From positions 1 to 16,679 of the forward strand of contig JAITHR010000090.1 of assembly GCA_031279895.1 (NCBI GenBank): a stretch of 16,679 bases of DNA, written 5' to 3'. Shown piece by piece: positions 7,567 through 14,597 of this stretch. Source of the stretch: Spirochaetaceae bacterium. GTDB lineage: Bacteria > Spirochaetota > Spirochaetia > Treponematales > Breznakiellaceae. A program made the position numbers and the translations under genes. How positions within the stretch are numbered: position 1 is the first letter of the stretch; each line of letters starts with the position of its first letter. The notes under the pieces are model-generated. The model saw only the letters and a list, made by a program, of their open reading frames with translations. It had not been told where the DNA came from and did not search any database.

Positions 7567-8445
7567 CTAGCATCTTTCGGTTGGATGCGCAACCGCCGCG
7601 CCGCTCCCGCCGGCAGGCGTCTTAAGCTTCTCCTCAAACCGCGCCAGATCCCGTTCGGAAAGCCCGCCGCCTCCGCCGTCCGCTCCCAGCCGGCGCCGCA
7701 GTTCGGCCATCTCCTCCGGCGAAAACGAGACCGCCCCCAGGACGTGCCGCTCGAAAGCCGTTACGCATTGCGGGGCCACGCGCCGCGCCGCGTCCATGAG
7801 AACTTTGGCGTACTCGCGGATTTCCTTCTGCGCGTGGCGGTGGAGCCGCAGTTCAAGAAAGTGAAACAGGTTCCGCAGGTCAATCTGCCAGTACATCTCG
7901 GTGTAAAGGGACAGGGGCAGGTTTATCCGCGCAAGTTCGCGGGCAATGCCCGTATCAACACGAATTTTGTACGCCGCGTAAGCGGCGCGCTGTTCCTCCG
8001 CAAGGCAAGCCCGCGCCTCCCGCGCAGCCTCGGCCTCAAAGGGCGCGTCCGCCCGTCCCTGTTTGTTGTCGGCGCTCTGTGCCGCCACATCCTCCGGTCG
8101 GGGCAGGTAAAAATCGTCTTTCAGCACCGAGTAGCGCCCGGAGATCTCATTGAGACGGGCGGTTCGGTGCCGGACCCACTGGCGGGCCACGAAAATCGGC
8201 AGTTTCACGTGAAAAGTCAGCACCACCTGCTCGAAAGGCGAGGTATGCCGGTTTCGCAGAAGGTACTCGATAAGCCCCGTGTCTTCCCGGCAGCTCCTCG
8301 TGCCCGGGCCATAGGAAACCCGCGCCGCCTGAACGACCCGCCGGTCCCCGCCTAAATAATCGACCAGACGCACGAAGCCTTTATCCAGAACGGGAAATTC
8401 CGCGTCTATGATGGCTTCCGCTTCCGGCACTACACAATGCGCCAT
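7567..8445 (-). CDS. thyX: Flavin-dependent thymidylate synthase ThyX
   Basis: ThyX makes dTMP from dUMP using methylenetetrahydrofolate, with FAD and NADPH, instead of the ThyA route. From the ATG at 8445 the product has 292 residues. The diagnostic RHR-x7-S motif is RHRTARLNEIS (92-102). Other conserved parts are RHTSPFEQ (66-73) and YWQIDLRNLFHFLELR (near 185-200). A charged, alanine-rich insert after the motif makes it longer than compact ThyX proteins. GGAGG lies 8 bases before ATG 8445, favouring that start. An ATG at 8460 lies 5 bases after a -10-like hexamer and could be used on a leaderless transcript. An in-frame ATG at 8538 would translate the GGA-loop repeat and is rejected. It probably heads thyX-dnaN-recF. 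Confidence 0.95.
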   Translation of the reverse strand: MAHCVVPEAEAIIDAEFPVLDKGFVRLVDYLGGDRRVVQAARVSYGPGTRSCREDTGLIEYLLRNRHTSPFEQVVLTFHVKLPIFVARQWVRHRTARLNEISGRYSVLKDDFYLPRPEDVAAQSADNKQGRADAPFEAEAAREARACLAEEQRAAYAAYKIRVDTGIARELARINLPLSLYTEMYWQIDLRNLFHFLELRLHRHAQKEIREYAKVLMDAARRVAPQCVTAFERHVLGAVSFSPEEMAELRRRLGADGGGGGLSERDLARFEEKLKTPAGGSGAAVAHPTERC

Positions 8446-8465
8446 ACCGTTTTCCTCCATCCGCC

Positions 8466-8471
8466 ACCATA
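8466..8471 (-). promoter_or_regulatory. -10-like hexamer upstream of thyX
   Basis: TATGGT on the minus strand, 5 bases upstream of the ATG at 8460 and 20 upstream of the favoured start at 8445. No good -35 is present. A partial GGA motif (GGCGGAGACGG, 8497-8507) ends 25 bases upstream. Confidence 0.35.
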
Positions 8472-8508
8472 CCACAAAGCGCACAAACCCTCCACCCCGT
8501 CTCCGCCA

Positions 8509-8531
8509 CAGCCTCCGGCGGTTCCATAAGA
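8509..8531 (-). repeat. GGA-loop hairpin repeat upstream of thyX
   Basis: On the minus strand this reads CTTATGGAAC followed by CGCCGGAGGCTG. The stem has one mismatch (C opposite T at the second pair). It carries the same TTATGGAAC flank as the copies at 8674-8696 and 10141-10163. The GGA strand is the thyX coding strand. Confidence 0.75.
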
Positions 8532-8574
8532 TTCCCACGCAGCGGCGCTAGGCCGGCACAAACCTACGCTAGGT

Positions 8575-8595
8575 CAGACTTCAGACTTAAGTCTG
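8575..8595. promoter_or_regulatory. Palindrome CAGACTTAAGTCTG with an adjoining half-site
   Basis: A perfect 14-bp palindrome occupies 8582-8595, preceded directly by another CAGACTT (8575-8581). A 5-bp hairpin, ACCTA-CGC-TAGGT (8562-8574), adjoins it. It sits mid-way between the divergent thyX and glyS genes, so it could be an operator or a structured leader. No known regulator is assigned. Confidence 0.4.
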
Positions 8596-8602
8596 GAAAA
8601 CA

Positions 8603-8665
8603 AAAGTAACTCCGGCTGGCGTAAAAGTGGTTACGGCTGGGAAGGAAGTGGTTACGGCGGTGGCT
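8603..8665 (+). repeat. Three degenerate 21-bp tandem repeats upstream of glyS
   Basis: Units lie at 8603-8623, 8624-8644 and 8645-8665. Units 2 and 3 share AAGTGGTTACGGC exactly (8625-8637 and 8646-8658); unit 1 is more diverged (AAGTAACTCCGGC). The 21-bp period is close to two DNA turns. The region 8461-8772 has no supportable gene. A minus-strand reading frame through it (8587-9033) lies antisense to glyS. Confidence 0.6.
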
Positions 8666-8673
8666 GCGGGACG

Positions 8674-8696
8674 GCTTATGGAACCGCCGGAGGCGG
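8674..8696 (+). repeat. GGA-loop hairpin repeat upstream of glyS
   Basis: GCTTATGGAAC followed by CGCCGGAGGCGG. The 5-bp stem CCGCC/GGCGG (8684-8696) is perfect around the GGA loop. It lies 30 bases upstream of TATACT at 8727. Confidence 0.8.
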
Positions 8697-8726
8697 CGGG
8701 GGTAGTAGCGGGGTGGGGGGATGGTT

Positions 8727-8732
8727 TATACT
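8727..8732 (+). promoter_or_regulatory. -10-like hexamer of glyS
   Basis: TATACT, a 5 of 6 match to TATAAT, with no recognisable -35. Transcription from about 8739 would leave a leader of about 34 bases before the start at 8773. Confidence 0.4.
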
Positions 8733-8772
8733 GAGGGCCGCTGGCGAAAGAGATGCCGGCAAAGGAGTTTGT

Positions 8773-10161
8773 ATGGCCGAAACACCGGCATATCAGGGAA
8801 AAGCCACAATGGAAAAAATCACCGCCCTTGCGAAACGGCGGGGGTTTGTCTTTCAGTCGTCCGAAATCTACGGCGGACAGAGCGGCGCGTGGGATTACGG
8901 GCCCTTGGGCGCGGCCCTTAAAAACCGTATCGCGGCGAACTGGTGGAGGGAGATGACCCAGCTTGAAGACGATATTGTGGGCCTGGACGCGGCTATCCTT
9001 ATGCACCCGCGCACGTGGGAAGCCTCCGGTCATGTGGAAAACTTCACCGACCCTCTGGTGGATTGCAAGAAATGCAAGGCCCGCTTTCGGGCGGACCAGA
9101 TGCCGGAGGAGAGCCTCGTGGAAAAGAAATGCCCGGAATGCGGCGGGGAACTCACCGATACCCGCAGGTTCAACCTCATGTTCAAGACCTATATCGGCGC
9201 GGTGGAGGACGAGGCGAACACCGTGTACCTCCGACCGGAGACCGCACAGGGTATCTATGTAAACTACAAGAACATCATCCAGTCAAACCGGATGAAGATA
9301 CCCTTCGGCATCGCGCAGATCGGTAAGGCGTTCAGAAACGAGATTGTTACCAGAAACTTCATCTTCCGCACCTGCGAGTTTGAACAGATGGAGATGCAGT
9401 TCTTTGTCAAACCCGGCACCGACGAGGAGTGGTTCAAGCGGTGGAAAGAGCGGCGCTGGGCGTACTACGAGCGGCTGGGGGTGGCGCCGGCGCGCCTTCG
9501 GTGGCACCGGCACGGGCCCGGGGAGCTTGCCCACTACGCCAAAGACGCCTACGACATCGAGTACCTGTTCCCGATGGGGTGGAGGGAGCTGGAGGGGGTC
9601 CATAACCGCTCGGACTACGACCTCTCCCGCCACGGGGAGTATTCCGGCAAGGACCTCAGGTACATCGACCAGGAAAACGCCAACGAGCGCTATACCCCGT
9701 ATATCATCGAGACTTCGGCGGGCCTTACGAGGACGCTTCTTATGCTCCTCTGCGAAGCCTACGACGAGGAAAAGATAACGGACAAAGACGGAAGCGACGA
9801 CTGGCGCACGGTGCTCCGCTTCCATCCGGTTGTCGCGCCGATTACCGTGGCGGTGCTGCCTCTTATGAAGAAAGACGGGCTTCCTGAAATAGCCCGGGAG
9901 GTACGGCGGGAACTGCGGGCGGATTTTTCCACCGACTACGACCACGCGGGCGCTATCGGAAGGCGCTACCGGCGCCAGGACGAGGCCGGAACCCCTTTCT
10001 GCGTTACGGTTGATTACGAAACCAAAGAAAACAGGACCGTAACCCTGCGCTTCCGCGACTCGATGGAACAGACGCGGGTGGGCATAGCGGATCTCCCCGG
10101 GCGTATCGGCGCGGAGATACGCGCCTACCCGCCGCCAGCGCCGTCTCCGACGGTTCCATAA
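8773..10161 (+). CDS. glyS: Glycyl-tRNA synthetase, single-chain alpha2 type
   Basis: Charges tRNA-Gly; class II homodimeric form, distinct from the two-subunit GlyQ/GlyS enzyme. The product has 462 residues. It shows EIYGGQSGAWDYGPLG (31-46), HPRTWEASGHVENFTDPL (78-95), a zinc ribbon C98/C101 and C120/C123, RPETAQGIYVNYKNI (154-168), motif 2 around FRNE (187-190), and motif 3 GLTRTLL (317-323). AAGGAG (8762-8767) is 5 bases before the ATG at 8773; the in-frame ATG at 8713 lies upstream of the putative -10 and is rejected. The last codons (PSPTVP and TAA) are written by a GGA-loop repeat at 10141-10163, so the natural C terminus has apparently been replaced or extended. Convergent with the TPR gene. 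Confidence 0.97.
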   Translation: MAETPAYQGKATMEKITALAKRRGFVFQSSEIYGGQSGAWDYGPLGAALKNRIAANWWREMTQLEDDIVGLDAAILMHPRTWEASGHVENFTDPLVDCKKCKARFRADQMPEESLVEKKCPECGGELTDTRRFNLMFKTYIGAVEDEANTVYLRPETAQGIYVNYKNIIQSNRMKIPFGIAQIGKAFRNEIVTRNFIFRTCEFEQMEMQFFVKPGTDEEWFKRWKERRWAYYERLGVAPARLRWHRHGPGELAHYAKDAYDIEYLFPMGWRELEGVHNRSDYDLSRHGEYSGKDLRYIDQENANERYTPYIIETSAGLTRTLLMLLCEAYDEEKITDKDGSDDWRTVLRFHPVVAPITVAVLPLMKKDGLPEIAREVRRELRADFSTDYDHAGAIGRRYRRQDEAGTPFCVTVDYETKENRTVTLRFRDSMEQTRVGIADLPGRIGAEIRAYPPPAPSPTVP

Positions 10162-10163
10162 GC
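10141..10163 (-). repeat. GGA-loop hairpin repeat inside the 3' end of glyS
   Basis: On the minus strand this reads GCTTATGGAAC then CGTCGGAGACGG, with a perfect CCGTC/GACGG stem. The complement of TTA in the flank gives the glyS stop codon TAA (10159-10161), and the hairpin codes for the last residues of the protein. Confidence 0.8.
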
Positions 10164-10180
10164 CGCCGGCCGCGGCGAAG

Positions 10181-10193
10181 CCGTCTCCGACAG
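10181..10193 (-). repeat. Second GGA-loop hairpin between glyS and the TPR gene
   Basis: On the minus strand, CTGTCGGAGACGG. The stem holds with one T-G (wobble) pair at the second position, another stem-preserving variant. Confidence 0.65.
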
Positions 10194-10225
10194 CTTAGAG
10201 GCGCGGCGCGGGACGCTTATATGCC

Positions 10226-10240
10226 CCCGCCGCCGGCGGG
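10226..10240. terminator. GC hairpin after the TPR gene stop codon
   Basis: CCCGCC (10226-10231) pairs with GGCGGG (10235-10240) around a 3-base loop and directly follows the TPR stop on the minus strand. No T run follows in either direction, so it may be an RNA 3' end or mRNA-stabilising stem rather than a classic terminator. Confidence 0.4.
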
Positions 10241-11614
10241 TTAGAGGCCGAAAATATCGTCGTTAAGGGGTAGCATACGGGCTTCGTTGTAGTCGTCCAG
10301 GGCCTGTTCGTACTCGCCGTTCAGGGCGTACACATCCCCGCGCTTCGAGTAGGCTTCCGCATAGTCCGGGTTAAGCGCGATAGCGCGGTTAAACTCCTGC
10401 GCGGCCCGCTCGGTATCCTCCATCTCAAAGTAGGCGATTCCCCGTTTGCAATAGGCTTCCGCGTATTCGGGGTTAAGCGCGAGGGCCTTGGTAAAATCCC
10501 CGGCGGCGTGGAAGGGATCCCCCATCTTGCCGTAGGCGTTGCCCCTGGCGTAATAGAGATCCTCCTCCTCCGGGAAAACCCGAATGACTTCGGTAAAGTT
10601 CTCCACCGCGCTCTTGTAGTCCCCCATGGCGTAGTAGGTTCTGCCCATCTTGTAAAAGATTTCGGTGTACTCCGGGTCAAGCTCGAAAGACCGCTTGAAG
10701 TCCGCAAGGGCTTTTTCGTAGTCCTTCATCGCGAAATAGGTGTTGCCCCGGTTGAGGTAGGCGTCGCTCGAATACTGCGCTACCTCCTTGTTTTCCATGA
10801 GCCTGATGGCTTTCGTGTGATCGTACAAAGCCCGCTCGTGGTTCCCGTTTCGCGCATGGGCGTTGCCCCGGTTGTAATAGGCGTCGGCAAGGTTGGGGTT
10901 AATCCGGAGGGCTTTGGTATAGTCGTCAATGGCTTTTTCAAGTTCGTCGCACATGGCATAGGCGCTGCCCCGGCGGTTGTAGGTTTCGGCGTTGTGGGGA
11001 AAGAGGTTTATCGATTCCGAGAGATCCTCGATAGCTTTGGCATAGTCCTCTTTGCAATAATAGGCAAAGCCGCGGACAAACCAGGCATTGGGGTTCTTGC
11101 TGTTAAAGCCAAGCATTTTGTTAAAGTATTCGATGGCCTTCTCGTAATGAAGGTTCATGGCGTTAAGCACCCCGCAGTTAAGATACACGTCCTCGTCATT
11201 GGGGCTTATACGCTCCGCCTGAAGCGCGTCTTCGATGGCTTTTTCATAGTTCTGGACCCTGCTGTACGCGACGGCGCGGCTTATATAGTTGGAAGATGTC
11301 GGGTTTAACGCGATGGCTTTGGTAAAGTCCTCGATAGCACGCTCGTTTTCCTCACATTCCGCATGAAAATTGCCGCGGTTGGCATAGGCGGTGGCGTTGT
11401 TCGGGTCAAGGATAAGGGCCTGGTTCAAGTCCGCGAAGGCGCGCTCGTAGTCTTTGTTCCCCCCATACGCCGCGGCGCGGTTGAGGTAGGCTTCGACTTT
11501 TTCAGGATAGCGCGCAATGACCTGGTTAAATTCCGAAATTGCTTTCTTATTATTTTTGCTTTTAAGGTACGCAAGTCCGCGGGAAAAATTATCATCTGTG
11601 GTGTTTTTATGCAT
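10241..11614 (-). CDS. Tetratricopeptide repeat protein (13 TPRs)
   Basis: Predicted 457 residues, almost all TPR: 13 consecutive units of about 34 residues, each of the form (N/K)RG-AY-----Y--A--D---A--L-P----AY. The eighth unit has a 6-residue insertion before its closing AY. No signal peptide, transmembrane segment or catalytic domain is visible, so a cytoplasmic scaffold for protein-protein contacts is inferred; the partner is unknown. ATG 11614 is preferred because AAGGAG lies 11 bases upstream; an in-frame GTG at 11707 would add 31 residues with no TPR character. It is transcribed alone, divergently from nfeD and convergent with glyS. Confidence 0.93.
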   Translation of the reverse strand: MHKNTTDDNFSRGLAYLKSKNNKKAISEFNQVIARYPEKVEAYLNRAAAYGGNKDYERAFADLNQALILDPNNATAYANRGNFHAECEENERAIEDFTKAIALNPTSSNYISRAVAYSRVQNYEKAIEDALQAERISPNDEDVYLNCGVLNAMNLHYEKAIEYFNKMLGFNSKNPNAWFVRGFAYYCKEDYAKAIEDLSESINLFPHNAETYNRRGSAYAMCDELEKAIDDYTKALRINPNLADAYYNRGNAHARNGNHERALYDHTKAIRLMENKEVAQYSSDAYLNRGNTYFAMKDYEKALADFKRSFELDPEYTEIFYKMGRTYYAMGDYKSAVENFTEVIRVFPEEEDLYYARGNAYGKMGDPFHAAGDFTKALALNPEYAEAYCKRGIAYFEMEDTERAAQEFNRAIALNPDYAEAYSKRGDVYALNGEYEQALDDYNEARMLPLNDDIFGL

Positions 11615-11742
11615 AAAGTACAATGCTCCTTGGGCTCCATTGTTAAGATTTTTTCCGTCCGAGTCCACCCCGCTTTTTCCCAAACGGCTTCCCGCATAGC
11701 GGCTCACAGCAGTTGTTGACCGCTTAGGCCGCGATTCGGGAA

Positions 11743-11765
11743 GCTTAGGGAACAGCCGGAGACTG
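11743..11765 (+). repeat. GGA-loop hairpin repeat upstream of nfeD
   Basis: GCTTAGGGAAC followed by AGCCGGAGACTG. The 23 bases align with the glyS-upstream copy. The stem CAGCC/GACTG has one mismatch, but AACAG/CTGTT (11751-11755 with 11763-11767) keeps the outer part paired. It runs straight into the -35 element. Confidence 0.7.
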
Positions 11766-11794
11766 TTGACAGGGGGCCGCTTTGGGGGTATGAT
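11766..11794 (+). promoter_or_regulatory. Consensus sigma-70 promoter of nfeD
   Basis: TTGACA (11766-11771) is a perfect -35. TATGAT (11789-11794) matches -10 at 5 of 6 positions, and the spacer is exactly 17 bp. The predicted transcription start (11800-11801) coincides with the first ATG of the gene, so the mRNA would have no leader. The hairpin repeat overlaps the -35 by two bases. Confidence 0.8.
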
Positions 11795-11799
11795 ACGCT

Positions 11800-12276
11800 A
11801 TGGTTTCTATGCAGGACTTTCTGTTCACCCCGTGGTTTTGGCTTACCCTCACCATACTTTTTTCCGTAATAGAACTTGTAAGCGCCTTTACGCTTATCAC
11901 GGTTTGGTTCGCCCTCGCGTCCCTGATCACGCTGTTCGCCGCGGGCCTCACCGAATCCCTTGACGCCGCGCTCAAAGCAAAAATACAAAGCGGACTCTTC
12001 CTGGCCATGTCCGCGGTCTTCCTGGCCTTTACCCGCCCGCTGGCAATAAAAAAGCTGAAAGTCGGCAGGGAAAAAACGAATGTCCACGCGCTTATCGGCA
12101 AGACCGCGCTGGTTACCAGAAGAATACCCCGATTCGACAGCGGGGAAATAAAAGTCAGAGGGATTCTATGGACTGCCCTTTCGGAAAATAATGCCGATAT
12201 TGAAGAAGGCGCCGAATGTGTGATTATCAGAATAGAAGGGGTTAAAGCGGTGGTGCGCCCTGCTTCACAGGGGTAA
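11800..12276 (+). CDS. NfeD-like membrane protein (short form)
   Basis: Predicted 158 residues. Hydrophobic segments lie near 11-27, 28-50 and 62-79, followed by a soluble C-terminal domain (about 96-155) with ALIGKTALVTRR, GEIKVRGILWTA and GAECVIIRIEGV, the pattern of the NfeD OB-fold. NfeD-type proteins pair with SPFH/stomatin proteins in membrane microdomains, and the next gene is such a protein, 24 bases downstream. There is no Shine-Dalgarno before ATG 11800, and the -10 ends 5 bases before it, consistent with leaderless translation. ATG 11809 is an alternative that would shorten the protein by three residues. The short form lacks the serine-protease domain of long NfeD. Confidence 0.93.
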   Translation: MVSMQDFLFTPWFWLTLTILFSVIELVSAFTLITVWFALASLITLFAAGLTESLDAALKAKIQSGLFLAMSAVFLAFTRPLAIKKLKVGREKTNVHALIGKTALVTRRIPRFDSGEIKVRGILWTALSENNADIEEGAECVIIRIEGVKAVVRPASQG

Positions 12277-12300
12277 TAATAAAATAAAAGAGGAGAAAAA

Positions 12301-13188
12301 ATGGTGTATTTCAGCTTAATCGGCGTGGCCGCGTTTGTATTGGCGCTCATAACCCTCGGCGTAAAGATCGTCCCCCAATCAATGTCATGGGTTATCGAGC
12401 GCTTCGGCGGGTACCATACCACCTGGGAAGTGGGATTTCATATCATGATCCCCTTTATTGACCGGATCGCGAAGCGCGTGTCCCTCAAAGAATCCCTCTT
12501 TGATTACGAACCCCAGCCGGTTATCACGCGGGATAATGTTACTATGCTGGTGGACAGCGTGGTATTCTATCAAATCGTTGACCCGAAACTCTATACCTAC
12601 GGCGTGGATAACCCCAAACTGGCAATTGACAAACTGACCACCACCACCCTGCGGAACGTTATAGGCGATCTTGAGCTTGACGAGACCCTCACGAGCAGGG
12701 ACACGATTAACGGGAGGCTCCGCAGCATCCTCGACGACGCCACGGACGCCTGGGGCATTAAGGTGAACCGCGTGGAGGTCAAGAATATCGACCCGCCGGA
12801 TACGATTAAGGACGCGATGGAAAAGCAGATGCGCGCCGAGCGGGAGCGCCGCGCTTCGATACTCGGCGCGGAAGGGGAAAAACAGGCGGCCATCCTCAAG
12901 GCCGAAGGGGAAAAACAGGCGCGTATCCTTGAGGCGGAAGCGCGGAAAGAGGCCGCCATTCGGGAGGCCGAAGGGGAGGCGAGCGCGATTACCGCGGTGC
13001 AGAGAGCCACCGCCGAGGGCCTTGCCATGATAAAATCGGTGGTCGGCGCGGAAGGGGCGCTCAAACTAAAAGGTTTCGAGGCGTTTGAAAAGGCCGCCGA
13101 CGGGAACGCGACTAAAATCATCATCCCCTCGGATATACAGAACCTCGCGGGAATCGTCGCGGGCCTTTCGGAACTCAAGAGCAGGTAA
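12301..13188 (+). CDS. SPFH/stomatin-like membrane protein (QmcA type)
   Basis: Predicted 295 residues with one N-terminal membrane anchor (about 3-22) and an SPFH (band 7) domain: VPQSMSWVIERFGGYHTTWEVGFH, then DVTMLVD-type strands (DNVTMLVDSVVFYQIVD) and TTLRNVIGDLELDETLTSR. A charged coiled-coil follows, with repeated AEGEKQA and EARKEAA segments (near 195-230). It resembles E. coli QmcA / stomatin-like proteins that oligomerise on the membrane, often with an NfeD partner. GAGGAG precedes the ATG by a few bases in the AT-rich 24-base gap after the NfeD-like gene, so the two are clearly an operon. Exact subfamily uncertain. Confidence 0.95.
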   Translation: MVYFSLIGVAAFVLALITLGVKIVPQSMSWVIERFGGYHTTWEVGFHIMIPFIDRIAKRVSLKESLFDYEPQPVITRDNVTMLVDSVVFYQIVDPKLYTYGVDNPKLAIDKLTTTTLRNVIGDLELDETLTSRDTINGRLRSILDDATDAWGIKVNRVEVKNIDPPDTIKDAMEKQMRAERERRASILGAEGEKQAAILKAEGEKQARILEAEARKEAAIREAEGEASAITAVQRATAEGLAMIKSVVGAEGALKLKGFEAFEKAADGNATKIIIPSDIQNLAGIVAGLSELKSR

Positions 13189-13195
13189 GCGGGGC

Positions 13196-13253
13196 GTGCG
13201 GGTGGTTCCCGCGCCGCAAGGCATAACGGCGCGGCTGTATGACGCGCCGCGCC
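13196..13253 (+). terminator. Two GC hairpins between the SPFH gene and thrC
   Basis: The first stem pairs GCGGG (13198-13202) with CCCGC (13208-13212). The second pairs GGCGCGGC (13228-13235) with GCCGCGCC (13246-13253), a perfect 8-bp stem with a 10-base loop. Neither is followed directly by a T run. They may attenuate read-through or stabilise the SPFH mRNA. GGGTACCC (13265-13272) is a further small palindrome. Confidence 0.45.
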
Positions 13254-13295
13254 TCAGAAGACTGGGGTACCCAATAAAAACTAAAAAAGGAAAAA

Positions 13296-14597
13296 ATGCA
13301 GTTTAAATCGACCAAATCAAACAAGCCGCCGATTTCTTTTAAGGAGGCGGTACTGCGCTGCCTGCCTTCGGACGGCGGGCTGTATGTGCCGTCGTCGGTG
13401 ATGGATATGCGGCAGTTCTTTCTCTATATGGATACGGACACCGCGTATCCCGAACTGGTATCCACCGTGGCTCCCGTGATGCTTCAGGGGGAGCTTAACC
13501 CTTTTTCCGCCTCCCGCGTGGCGGAGAGCGCCTTTAATTTCGCCCCGGAAGTCCAGCCGCTCGACGAGCGCTTCTCGATTTTGAACCTTAGTAACGGGCC
13601 GACCGGCGTTTTCAAGGATTTCGGCATCGCGTTCCTCGCGGCGGTTATGGAGGAGCTCCTTAAGAACAACCGGCGCGTCATGGTCCTTTCAGCCACCCGC
13701 GGAGACACCGGAGTCAGCATCGCCCATGCGTTTTCCAAACGGCAGAACCTCATATCGGTCCTGCTCTACCCGTCCGGCCCTATTCGGGGGCTTGAAACGG
13801 ACTCGTTCATCTCAAACGGCGGCAATATCATCCCCATTCAAATCAGGGGAACCTTTGACGACTGCCAGCGCCTTGTTATCGAGGCTATGCACGACCACCC
13901 CTTCGCGGAGCGGTACGGAGTTACCACCGCCAACGCCATTAACCCGGGAAGGCTTCTCCCCCAGACGTTTTACTACCTTTTCGCCTTTATCAAACTGAAA
14001 AAACTCCTCAAAGGGGATTTGCTTTTCAGCGTGCCGTGCGGAAACTTCGGGAATCTCATAAGCGGCTTATACGCCTGGAAGTTCGGTATGCCGGTGAACG
14101 GCTTTGTGGCGGCCATGAACGCCAATAACGCCTTCGGGGATTTTATAAGCGGCAGGCAGTTCAAGCCCCGCCGCTCCGTACCCACCGCGTCTCCGGCACT
14201 TGACGTGAGCGCCCCGTCCAATTACGAGCGGCTTTTCTCGTTTTACGAGGAAGCGCCGGCGGTTATGCGGAACATGGTGTTCCCCGGGGCTATTGACGAC
14301 CGGACAACCCTCGAAACCATGGATTACGTGTGGAAAGAGTATCGCGTACTGCTTGACCCGCACACGGCGGTGGCGTTTGCCGCGGCGGAAAACGTAGCCT
14401 CTACGCGCAGCGACGCGCATTTCGTCATCCTTGCCACGGGCCATCCGGCAAAGTCCGCGGAAATCGTGGCCAAAGCCACGCGGCAGAACCTTGAGATACC
14501 GGAGAAACTCTCCATGCTCAACAGAAAGACCGATCCGGTCGCTCTTATCGACCCGCAGCTTAGCGCGCTGGAAGCGGCGATCGCAAGCTGTTTTTAG
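13296..14597 (+). CDS. thrC: Threonine synthase-like PLP enzyme
   Basis: The family converts O-phosphohomoserine to threonine with pyridoxal phosphate. The protein has 433 residues. The N-terminal region carries the LPSDGGLYVP motif. The PLP lysine is K107 in GPTGVFKDFG, and a phosphate-binding loop PCGNFGN is at 247-253. Compared with E. coli and yeast ThrC as I remember them, ATSGDTG reads ATRGDTG (133-139), and the (K/R)ISPxQE segment reads PIRGLETD (162-169). Substrate contacts are therefore altered, and activity as a true threonine synthase is not certain. AAGGAAAAA precedes the ATG. No hom or thrB gene is adjacent. It lies 107 bases after the SPFH gene and 30 before mobA. Confidence 0.88.
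   Translation: MQFKSTKSNKPPISFKEAVLRCLPSDGGLYVPSSVMDMRQFFLYMDTDTAYPELVSTVAPVMLQGELNPFSASRVAESAFNFAPEVQPLDERFSILNLSNGPTGVFKDFGIAFLAAVMEELLKNNRRVMVLSATRGDTGVSIAHAFSKRQNLISVLLYPSGPIRGLETDSFISNGGNIIPIQIRGTFDDCQRLVIEAMHDHPFAERYGVTTANAINPGRLLPQTFYYLFAFIKLKKLLKGDLLFSVPCGNFGNLISGLYAWKFGMPVNGFVAAMNANNAFGDFISGRQFKPRRSVPTASPALDVSAPSNYERLFSFYEEAPAVMRNMVFPGAIDDRTTLETMDYVWKEYRVLLDPHTAVAFAAAENVASTRSDAHFVILATGHPAKSAEIVAKATRQNLEIPEKLSMLNRKTDPVALIDPQLSALEAAIASCF

Noticed and set aside
8446..8538. Longer thyX starting at ATG 8538.
   Set aside because: The extra residues are arginine- and glycine-rich, encoded by the GGA-loop repeat and putative promoter, and unlike ThyX N termini.
8587..9033. 148-residue minus-strand frame overlapping the glyS start.
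   Set aside because: It is antisense to a certain gene, no known family is recognised, and its end is written by the 21-bp repeats.
11615..11707. TPR protein starting at GTG 11707.
   Set aside because: ATG 11614 has AAGGAG upstream, and the additional 31 residues show no TPR pattern.
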